DNA of 64,000 nucleotides from Yersinia hibernica (lineage in GTDB: Bacteria > Pseudomonadota > Gammaproteobacteria > Enterobacterales > Enterobacteriaceae). The notes beneath the pieces are model-generated. The model was not told the DNA's origin. It did no database searches and saw only the letters and a program-made list of their open reading frames with translations. Positions 57,207 to 64,000 of this stretch are shown here, in pieces (the stretch's first letter is position 1; the number at the start of each line of letters is the position of its first letter). The DNA lies in NCBI RefSeq assembly GCF_004124235.1, contig NZ_CP032487.1:372001-436000 (forward strand). Reading direction: 5' to 3'. Position numbers and translations under genes: made by a program.

Positions 57207-57599
57207 TTAGAGTAAGGCAACGGCCAGGATAATCGCGCTAACCACGATAGTCACAACCCACAGCGCCTTGATAACTGGCTCTGGGCCCATTTTTTCGTCT
57301 TTAACAATAATATTGGCGGCTTTGGGGGCCAGTTCAAACCAGGTTTTGGTATGTAACACGGCGGCCAATAACGTAATAATATTGATTAATAACACCAATG
57401 GGTTTTGCAGGAACCCGACAAAACCTTCCCAGCCAGCAGGGCCGTTTTTCAGTGCGAATACTCCGTAAATCAACAGAATACTGAACCACACTGTGGGCAA
57501 AGAGGTACCTTCACGCAACATATAAAAGCGATAGAAACCAAGCTGTTGCCACCAGTTCGGGGCCATGCCACGGACGTAAGCTTTACGTTTAGTCGTCAT
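57207..57599 (-). CDS. frdC: Fumarate reductase membrane anchor FrdC
   Basis: 130 residues, E. coli length. The start [20 protein letters not shown], three membrane helices and [17 protein letters not shown] (with the quinone-site region) are typical. It follows frdB by 15 bases and precedes frdD by 16. Confidence 0.96.
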   Translation of the reverse strand: MTTKRKAYVRGMAPNWWQQLGFYRFYMLREGTSLPTVWFSILLIYGVFALKNGPAGWEGFVGFLQNPLVLLINIITLLAAVLHTKTWFELAPKAANIIVKDEKMGPEPVIKALWVVTIVVSAIILAVALL

Positions 57600-57614
57600 T
57601 ACTTTTCCCCTCCC

Positions 57615-58349
57615 TTATTGTGGTTTCAGCATGGCTATCATGAAGTCTTTTGCACTCTCAACCTTGCCTTGCTGGATAGCGGCGGCAGGGTCAACATGCT
57701 TAGGACAAACTTCAGAACAGTAGCCGACGAAAGTACAACTCCAGACACCATTTTTGCCGTTAAGCTGCGGCATACGCTCTTTCTTACCGTGGTCACGGTT
57801 ATCCAGATTGTAGCGGTGGGCCAGAGTGATGGCTGCCGGGCCGATAAACTCAGGATTGAGGCCAAATTGTGGACAAGCGGCGTAACACAGACCGCAGTTA
57901 ATACAGCCAGAGAACTGATGGTATTTTGCCATCTGCGCCGGAGTCTGCTTATTCGGGCCGTCTTTCGGGTTGCGCTCATTGCCAATAATATACGGTTTGA
58001 TGGCCTCCAGGCTCTCAATAAAGTGAGTCATATCAACCACTAAATCGCGCTCGATAGGGAAGTTCCCCAGTGCCTCAACTTTCATCCCGCCGGTATATTC
58101 GCGCAGGAAAGTCTTACAGGCGAGTTTGGGTACCTTGTTGACCATCATGCCGCACGAACCGCAAATTGCCATGCGGCAAGACCAGCGATAAGAGAGATCC
58201 GGTGCCAGGTTATCTTTGATATAACCCAATGCATCCAGCAGAGACGTCTGCTCATCGTAGGGCACTTCAAAGGTTTCGAAGTGGGGTGCGCTATCACGTT
58301 CCGGGTTATAGCGCATGACCTCCATTTTCAGGACTTTCATATCAGTCAT
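57615..58349 (-). CDS. frdB: Fumarate reductase iron-sulfur subunit FrdB
   Basis: 244 residues. 2Fe-2S ligands are Cys58, 63, 66 and 78 ([19 protein letters not shown]). The 4Fe-4S ligands start at Cys149 ([12 protein letters not shown]), and the 3Fe-4S motif follows ([17 protein letters not shown]). It passes electrons from menaquinol to FrdA. It overlaps frdA by 8 bases. Confidence 0.97.
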   Translation of the reverse strand: MTDMKVLKMEVMRYNPERDSAPHFETFEVPYDEQTSLLDALGYIKDNLAPDLSYRWSCRMAICGSCGMMVNKVPKLACKTFLREYTGGMKVEALGNFPIERDLVVDMTHFIESLEAIKPYIIGNERNPKDGPNKQTPAQMAKYHQFSGCINCGLCYAACPQFGLNPEFIGPAAITLAHRYNLDNRDHGKKERMPQLNGKNGVWSCTFVGYCSEVCPKHVDPAAAIQQGKVESAKDFMIAMLKPQ

Positions 58350-60156
58350 TCGCCTGCTCCTTATCCTTTAAATCTTTGGCATCTTTAGCATCTTGTGCTG
58401 TGGCTTCACCACCATAAACACGTTTTGCTGGTGCCAACTTGGTAATTTTTACGTCGCTGTACTCAAGACGTGGTGCGCCACCCGGAGTATGGAAAGCGAG
58501 AGTGTGCTTGAGGAAGTTAACATCATCACGCTCGGTGCAGCCTTCATCCAAACGTTGGTGCGCGCCGCGAGATTCTCTGCGATTCAGTGCTGAGTGGGCC
58601 ATACATTCGGCGACATCCAGGCCATAACCCAGTTCGATGGTGTAGAGCAGGTCGGTATTGAATACACTGGAATTATCGGTGATTTTCACGCGTTTGAAGC
58701 GCTCTTTGAGCTCAGCCAGTTTATCCACCGTTTTCTGCATCAGTTCCGGGGTGCGGTAAATGCCACAACCCTCTTCCATTGACAGGCCCATTTCATCACG
58801 AATTTTAGACCAATTCTCAGTCCCTTCCTGTTTCATCAGATTGCTCAGGCGGGTTTCCACATCACGTGCTTGCGCATCTAATGCGCTGCCGTTGGCCGGT
58901 TTGCTTTCCATGGCGCGTGCAGCAGCTTGCTCGCCAGCCACCCGACCAAAGACCACCAGTTCGGCCAGTGAGTTGGACCCCAAGCGGTTCGCACCGTGCA
59001 GGCCAACAGAAGAACATTCGCCGACTGCAAATAGCCCTTTAATGCGAGTTTCACATTGCTGGTTAGTTTCGATGCCGCCCATAGTGTAATGCGCGGTTGG
59101 GCGCACCGGGATGGGGTCTTTAACCGGGTCAACCCCCACATAAGCTTTTGCCAGTTCACAGATAAAGGGTAGGCGCTCAAGCAGTTTTTTCTCGCCCAAG
59201 TGGCGCAAGTCCAGATAGACCACATCACCACGCGGTGTGGCGATAGTGCGCCCAGCCCGCCATTCATGCCAGAAAGCTTGCGAGACTTTATCGCGCGGGC
59301 CCAATTCCATGTATTTGTTCTTCGGCTCTCCGAGCGGGGTTTCAGGCCCCATGCCGTAATCCTGCAAATAGCGATAACCATCTTTATTGACCAGAATACC
59401 GCCTTCACCACGACAGCCTTCGGTCATCAGGATGCCTGAGCCTGGCAAGCCAGTAGGGTGATATTGCACAAATTCCATATCCCGCAGCGGAACGCCGTGG
59501 TGGAATGCCATCCCCATACCATCACCGGTAACAATACCGCCGTTGGTGTTATAGCGATAAACTCGGCCTGCCCCCCCGGTCGCCATGACCACGGCATTCG
59601 CGCGGATTTGTACCCGGGTGCCTTCCATCATATTCATGGCAACAACACCGCGAGCCTGCCCATCATCGACTAGAATATCCAGCACGAAGTGTTCATCAAA
59701 GCGTTGAATTTGCGGGTATTTTAACGAGGTTTGGAACAGAGTATGTAGCATGTGGAAGCCGGTTTTATCCGCGGCAAACCACGTGCGCTCAATTTTCATT
59801 CCGCCGAAGCGGCGAACGTTAACTGAACCGTCTGGTTTACGACTCCATGGGCAGCCCCAAATTTCTAACTGCGCCATTTCTTGTGGGCAGTGGTGAACAA
59901 AATGGTCTACAACATCTTGTTCGCATAACCAGTCACCACCGGCAACGGTGTCGTGAAAATGATAGTCAAAGGTATCGTGGTCCTGTGTGACAGCAGCTGA
60001 TCCCCCTTCTGCGGCCACAGTATGGCTGCGCATTGGGTATACTTTCGAGATCAGAGCAATCTTCAGCTGAGGGTTGGCTTCCGCTGCGGCTATTGCTGCA
60101 CGTAAACCAGCGCCCCCGGCCCCAATAATGGCAAGATCGGCGTTAAAGGTTTGCAC
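58342..60156 (-). CDS. frdA: Fumarate reductase flavoprotein FrdA
   Basis: 604 residues. FAD motif [16 protein letters not shown], covalent-FAD His in [14 protein letters not shown], and the active-site region ([20 protein letters not shown]). It reduces fumarate to succinate in anaerobic respiration. It begins with GTG at 60156, as E. coli frdA does. A long Ala/Lys/Asp-rich tail ([14 protein letters not shown]) ends it. Partner genes aspA and dcuA lie in the same region. Confidence 0.97.
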   Translation of the reverse strand: MQTFNADLAIIGAGGAGLRAAIAAAEANPQLKIALISKVYPMRSHTVAAEGGSAAVTQDHDTFDYHFHDTVAGGDWLCEQDVVDHFVHHCPQEMAQLEIWGCPWSRKPDGSVNVRRFGGMKIERTWFAADKTGFHMLHTLFQTSLKYPQIQRFDEHFVLDILVDDGQARGVVAMNMMEGTRVQIRANAVVMATGGAGRVYRYNTNGGIVTGDGMGMAFHHGVPLRDMEFVQYHPTGLPGSGILMTEGCRGEGGILVNKDGYRYLQDYGMGPETPLGEPKNKYMELGPRDKVSQAFWHEWRAGRTIATPRGDVVYLDLRHLGEKKLLERLPFICELAKAYVGVDPVKDPIPVRPTAHYTMGGIETNQQCETRIKGLFAVGECSSVGLHGANRLGSNSLAELVVFGRVAGEQAAARAMESKPANGSALDAQARDVETRLSNLMKQEGTENWSKIRDEMGLSMEEGCGIYRTPELMQKTVDKLAELKERFKRVKITDNSSVFNTDLLYTIELGYGLDVAECMAHSALNRRESRGAHQRLDEGCTERDDVNFLKHTLAFHTPGGAPRLEYSDVKITKLAPAKRVYGGEATAQDAKDAKDLKDKEQAND

Positions 60157-60567
60157 TGCGCTTCTCCATTGTTCAAGTGAAAATCCTATACCCGTGGTAC
60201 TCGGGTAGATAAAAGTGAATTTCTATTCTTAATATGTTTTTTAATATTCTTATTACGCTAACTTATTAGCGAGTAACGATAATTATTCAATTAAGAATAG
60301 CTATTTCTTACTTTTTGTATGGAAATAATTATACCTAATGCTCAGTGACAGAAATTTGATGTGATCGATTGTTTTGTTTTATTTGAACCACCTCAAGGGC
60401 ATTACTAGCAAAAACGTGATCCCAAACAGGATATGCTGGGCAAAAGTCTTTTTCACAGAGTGAAATGCTAAATTTGCGCGGGAAATCTGCCAGGTGAGTG
60501 ACAGATTTGTCTGAGTGGGTAGATGCGAGTAGACTGCATCCCCTGTTTGATTTCGGAGTTAACCACC
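60157..60567. other. Divergent promoter region frdA-epmA
   Basis: 410 bases, AT-rich between 60220 and 60340. An ACCCG...CGGGT hairpin (about 60190-60207) lies in the frdA leader. No perfect FNR box is visible to me, although fumarate reductase is normally FNR-activated. No gene. Confidence 0.4.
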
Positions 60568-61545
60568 ATGAGCGAAACGGCAAGCTGGCAGCCGAGTGCA
60601 CCTATCGCCAATTTGTTGAAGCGCGCAGCAATAATGGCAGAGATCCGGCGTTTTTTTACCGATCGTGGCGTATTAGAAGTTGAAACGCCCACCATGAGCC
60701 AAGCGACAGTGACGGACATTCATTTAGTCCCATTCCAAACCCGGTTTGTTGGCCCGGGCGCTGCCGATGGTGTGACGCTGTACATGATGACCAGCCCGGA
60801 ATATCACATGAAGCGCCTGTTGGCGGCGGGCAGCGGTTCTATCTATCAATTGGGGCGCAGTTTCCGCAATGAAGAGGCCGGCCGTTATCACAATCCTGAA
60901 TTCACTATGCTGGAATGGTATCGCCCGCATTATGATATGTATCGCCTGATGAATGAGGTTGATGACCTCTTGCAGCAAATTTTGGATTGCAGCAGTGCAG
61001 AAACCCTGTCTTATCAACAAGCATTCTTGCGCCATTTGGATATTGACCCCCTGTCGGCGGATAAAGCGCAATTACGTGAAGCGGCAGCCAAACTGGATTT
61101 AAGCAATATTGCGGCGACAGAAGAAGATCGCGACACCCTGCTGCAATTGCTGTTCACTGTCGGGGTTGAGCCGCACATTGGCCGCGAAAAGCCGGCTTTT
61201 GTCTATCATTTCCCGGCCTCTCAGGCCTCCCTCGCGGTGATAAGCACGGAAGATCATCGGGTAGCAGAACGTTTTGAGGTTTACTTCAAAGGCATTGAAC
61301 TGGCGAATGGTTTCCATGAACTGACTGATGGCGATGAACAACTGAAACGTTTTGAGCAAGATAATCGCAGCCGTGAAAAGCGCGGTTTACCACCGCATCC
61401 CATTGATATGAATCTGATTAATGCCCTGAAGCACGGCCTGCCCGATTGTTCTGGTGTGGCGCTAGGGGTTGACCGCCTGGTGATGTTGGCGTTGGGCGCG
61501 GAAAGGTTGAGTGATGTTATTGCCTTCCCAGTCGATATTGCCTAA
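60568..61545 (+). CDS. epmA: EF-P beta-lysine ligase EpmA (PoxA/GenX)
   Basis: 325 residues, E. coli length. It is a class II lysyl-tRNA-synthetase-like catalytic core without the anticodon domain: motif 1 region [14 protein letters not shown], motif 2 [20 protein letters not shown], motif 3 [15 protein letters not shown]. It attaches beta-lysine (made by EpmB) to Lys34 of EF-P. The frame is open from 60523, but the ATG at 60568 gives the family start [12 protein letters not shown]. Confidence 0.97.
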   Translation: MSETASWQPSAPIANLLKRAAIMAEIRRFFTDRGVLEVETPTMSQATVTDIHLVPFQTRFVGPGAADGVTLYMMTSPEYHMKRLLAAGSGSIYQLGRSFRNEEAGRYHNPEFTMLEWYRPHYDMYRLMNEVDDLLQQILDCSSAETLSYQQAFLRHLDIDPLSADKAQLREAAAKLDLSNIAATEEDRDTLLQLLFTVGVEPHIGREKPAFVYHFPASQASLAVISTEDHRVAERFEVYFKGIELANGFHELTDGDEQLKRFEQDNRSREKRGLPPHPIDMNLINALKHGLPDCSGVALGVDRLVMLALGAERLSDVIAFPVDIA

Positions 61546-61560
61546 TTCCTCTTCGTCCTT

Positions 61561-61700
61561 GGCGCCGCAGCGGTGTTCGCTGCACTCGCTTACCCGAATC
61601 ACTTACTACAGTAAGCTCATCGGGATGCGCTCACTTGCGGCCTTGTTGCAACACCAATGACTTTGAGGAATGCGAGTGTCTTTTGTGGCGCAGCGGTGTG
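61561..61700. repeat. Palindromic intergenic repeat element
   Basis: An imperfect palindrome centred at 61608/61609: CTTACT-AC-AGTAAG (61602-61615) flanked symmetrically by CCCGA (61593-61597) and TCGGG (61620-61624). GCAGCGGTGT occurs as a direct repeat on both sides (about 61567-61576 and 61690-61699). It looks like a mobile-type or dispersed intergenic repeat of Yersinia. No second copy was noticed in this window. Confidence 0.6.
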
Positions 61701-61702
61701 AA

Positions 61703-61741
61703 AAGAAATGCCCTGAACCTTCACAGGTCAGGGCATTTTTG
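61703..61741. terminator. Bidirectional terminator between epmA and mscM
   Basis: AAATGCCCTGA pairs with TCAGGGCATTT (about 61706-61716 and 61727-61737), with T-run on the right and A-rich left flank. It serves the convergent epmA and mscM. Confidence 0.9.
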
Positions 61742-61762
61742 TGTCTTATTCACTGATTGATC

Positions 61763-64000
61763 TTACAAACTGCCCGGTGCGCGGGGGCGGCTTGAGGACA
61801 CCACTCGCCCACGGCCCAGAGTTTCCAGACGGGCTTGGAATGGTGGGAACGGCAGTGTAATGCCGTGCTCACGATAACCGGCCAGAATTAACTGGTGAAT
61901 CTCATGGCGCAGCGGCATTCGATGGCCCATTTCGGCGGCATAGATACGCAGCTCGAAAATCTGAATCCCTTGCTGGAGGTCGACCAAATAGACCTCCGGT
62001 GGCGGGTTATCCAATACCAAGGTACAGCGGCGCGCGGCGGTCAGTAAGACTTCGGTCACTTCCTCACTGCTGGTTTCTGCCGGGGCCGGTACTGTCAGCA
62101 CCACACGAGTAATCGAGTCAGACAGTGACCAGTTAATAAATTGCTCGGTAATAAAGGCCTTGTTCGGCACGATAATTTCTTTGCGGTCCCAATCAGAGAT
62201 AGTGGTTGCCCGGGTGTTTATCTTGGTGACGCTACCGGTGAGATCGCGAATGGTCACAGTATCGCCGATACGGATCGGTTTCTCGAACAAGATTATCAAG
62301 CCGGATACAAAGTTGGCAAAAATCTCCTGCAAGCCGAAGCCCAACCCCAAACCTAATGCGGCAACTAGCCACTGGAATTTCGCCCATTCAATCCCCAGCA
62401 TCGAGAAGCCGAGTAAGCCACCAAACAGGATCAACAGATACTTGGTGATAGTGGAAATGGCGTAGCCCGTTCCGGGCGTCAGATCCAGATGCTGTAGCAG
62501 CGCCAGCTCCAGCAGAGCAGGCAAGTTACGCACTAACTGGGCAGTGACAATCATCACCAGAATGGCAATCAATAAAGATCCCATGGTGATCGCCTGCACG
62601 GACTCAACGCCATTAATGGTGGATGACACATCCCACAGACGAATGTTTTCCAGGAAACCGAAAGCGGAGTGAATCTCAGACCACAGCACAATCACCGACA
62701 CTAACGCGACCATCGTCAGAATAGATCGCACCAACCGCAGTGATTGGGCGCTGATCACATCCAGATCGATAACCGGCTCTTCGACATCAATGGAGCCCTC
62801 AGTGCTGTTATTGTGCGGCGTATCATCCTCGCCACGGGCCCGTTGCGCCAAAATATCAGCCCGGCGCTGTTTAGCACGATCAAAAGCAATCCGGCGGCGC
62901 TGAATCAGCATCCAGCGGCGAATAATATGGTAAACCACCAACAAGAAGAACCAGATAGCAACCGAGGTCTCCAGACGGGCTAATAATGCTTGTGACGTCG
63001 TGAGATAACCCAGGGCAGAGGCCAATGCCGCAATCAGTGGCGCAGAGAGCAAAAGCCCCCATAGTGCCGCATTAACAATATTCTCACCCGAGCCTTTTTT
63101 ATCCAGATAGAGCGGAATACCGGCCCGCTTGAGGCTATTGGTCACTAAACTTAAGGCAATACACAGCAAAATAAAGCATAACCGGCCAAGTGTGCCGGCA
63201 AACTCGCGATCGTTATAATTTTCGAAAGTAATCAGCGCCATCATCAGTGGGATAATCAACCACACAGACATACGATAAAAGCGCATTGCCCGCCCGACTT
63301 GGGCTGGTGACCAGCGGAAATGAGTAATAAACAGGCCGTGCGGATGGGCAAATGCGGCGCTTATCATAAACACCCACAGCACCGGCACGGTCGCAGTGAC
63401 AGCATTGCCAATGGCAATCGCCATCGAATACGACCATGCACTTTGTAAACCATAGCCAACCGCCGCCCACAAGACGGGCAATGGCAACGCCATCAGAATC
63501 GACCAGAAAACGGTGCGTAATGTCAGGGAGAAATGGTCTTGCGTAACCTTACCCACCCGACTGCTGGCGCGCTCAAGAAAAGCATGATAGTGACGACGTG
63601 AGCTGAGACTGAAACCGACGAACAGCAGGGCACCAATAATTGGCAGCAATGTGTCCTGGGTGGTCACCATCATGACGAATGCCCCGCTCAGCTGCGAGAG
63701 GGTATCGAGCGTCAGCAAACGGGTAAGATCTTGGGCGACGTTAATCGGGTAAGAGAGTGATATCGGGCTGACATCCGCCACCCAAAACAGGTAACGGTGG
63801 GTCGCTTCGCGCACTTCACTTAGGGCATCCACGAGCTGGCTATTGGCGACTTTCAGCTTGGTCAGCTCTAGAATCTGAGTGTCATAGCCAGACAGCAAAG
63901 AGTTGAGTAACTCGCGCTGTGTGCGCCATTGGGCATCCAAAATTCGCTGTTGCTCAGTGGTCAGTGGCGTGCCATCGTCTTGGGTTAATTTGACATTTTG
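61763..64000 (-). CDS. mscM: Miniconductance mechanosensitive channel MscM (YjeP), C-terminal part
   Basis: 745 residues are visible; the frame stays open through the right window edge, and E. coli MscM has about 1107 residues, so the N-terminal third is missing here. It shows the end of the periplasmic coiled-coil region, about ten membrane helices, and the MscS pore/beta domain (ALGLGLGFGLQEIFANFVSG, LFEKPIRIGDTVTIRDLTGS). The tail is Arg/Ser-rich (GRGRVVSSSRPRAPGSL). It protects against hypo-osmotic shock. In E. coli mscM is next to psd. Confidence 0.94.
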   Translation of the reverse strand, partial: QNVKLTQDDGTPLTTEQQRILDAQWRTQRELLNSLLSGYDTQILELTKLKVANSQLVDALSEVREATHRYLFWVADVSPISLSYPINVAQDLTRLLTLDTLSQLSGAFVMMVTTQDTLLPIIGALLFVGFSLSSRRHYHAFLERASSRVGKVTQDHFSLTLRTVFWSILMALPLPVLWAAVGYGLQSAWSYSMAIAIGNAVTATVPVLWVFMISAAFAHPHGLFITHFRWSPAQVGRAMRFYRMSVWLIIPLMMALITFENYNDREFAGTLGRLCFILLCIALSLVTNSLKRAGIPLYLDKKGSGENIVNAALWGLLLSAPLIAALASALGYLTTSQALLARLETSVAIWFFLLVVYHIIRRWMLIQRRRIAFDRAKQRRADILAQRARGEDDTPHNNSTEGSIDVEEPVIDLDVISAQSLRLVRSILTMVALVSVIVLWSEIHSAFGFLENIRLWDVSSTINGVESVQAITMGSLLIAILVMIVTAQLVRNLPALLELALLQHLDLTPGTGYAISTITKYLLILFGGLLGFSMLGIEWAKFQWLVAALGLGLGFGLQEIFANFVSGLIILFEKPIRIGDTVTIRDLTGSVTKINTRATTISDWDRKEIIVPNKAFITEQFINWSLSDSITRVVLTVPAPAETSSEEVTEVLLTAARRCTLVLDNPPPEVYLVDLQQGIQIFELRIYAAEMGHRMPLRHEIHQLILAGYREHGITLPFPPFQARLETLGRGRVVSSSRPRAPGSL

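Overview
The window reads as chromosome of an enterobacterium of the genus Yersinia. The main reasons are a ferrioxamine receptor that looks like Y. enterocolitica FoxA, a hemPRSTUV/hmu haem-uptake locus beside an SPI-2-type type III secretion system (T3SS), and core genes that follow the E. coli order pheU-yjdC...dsbD-cutA-dcuA-aspA-fxsA-groSL-yjeI-epmB-efp-sugE-blc-frdDCBA-epmA-mscM. Species assignment is not possible from sequence alone; a non-pestis, enterocolitica-like or environmental Yersinia is my inference.

Region 1 (1-13.7 kb): one end of a chromosomal SPI-2-type T3SS. A membrane protein of unknown role, possibly an effector or translocator, and an AraC regulator precede a tightly overlapping operon with the gene order of Salmonella ssaG-ssaU: needle, needle co-chaperone, inner rod, sctJ, K, L, W, ssaM-like, V, N, O, P, Q, a 141-bp gap, then R, S, T, U. 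Translocators, secretin and sensor kinases are not visible and should lie left of the window.

Region 2 (13.9-23.7 kb): yedE-yedF, a large MscS-type channel, Fur-box-preceded foxA, an IS1-family element inserted directly behind foxA, a rhodanese remnant, a DUF1127 protein and a MocR-type regulator.

Region 3 (23.7-32.5 kb): a continuous leftward haem locus, hutW-hutX-chuY-hemP-hmuRSTUV. It combines outer-membrane uptake, ABC import, an HmuS-type haem-degrading protein and the anaerobic radical-SAM haem-opening route. Fur-like boxes sit before hutW and before hemP.

Region 4 (32.5-34.5 kb): an AT-rich islet next to the 3' end of a tRNA-Phe gene, with an orphan ORF and a desaturase pseudogene.

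Region 5 (34.6-44.8 kb): yjdC, then garL-garR-garK-cdaR (sugar diacid catabolism) and aegA-hydN-fdhF. FdhF carries cysteine at the position of the catalytic selenocysteine. By comparison with E. coli these blocks are inserted between yjdC and dsbD.

Region 6 (44.8-64 kb): conserved core. It includes dsbD, cutA, dcuA, aspA, fxsA, groSL with a sigma-32 promoter, yjeI, the EF-P gene with both its lysylation enzymes (epmA, epmB), a guanidine-II riboswitch in front of the guanidine exporter gene sugE/gdx, blc, fumarate reductase frdABCD, a palindromic repeat, and the C-terminal part of mscM running off the right edge. I see no rRNA, CRISPR or prophage.
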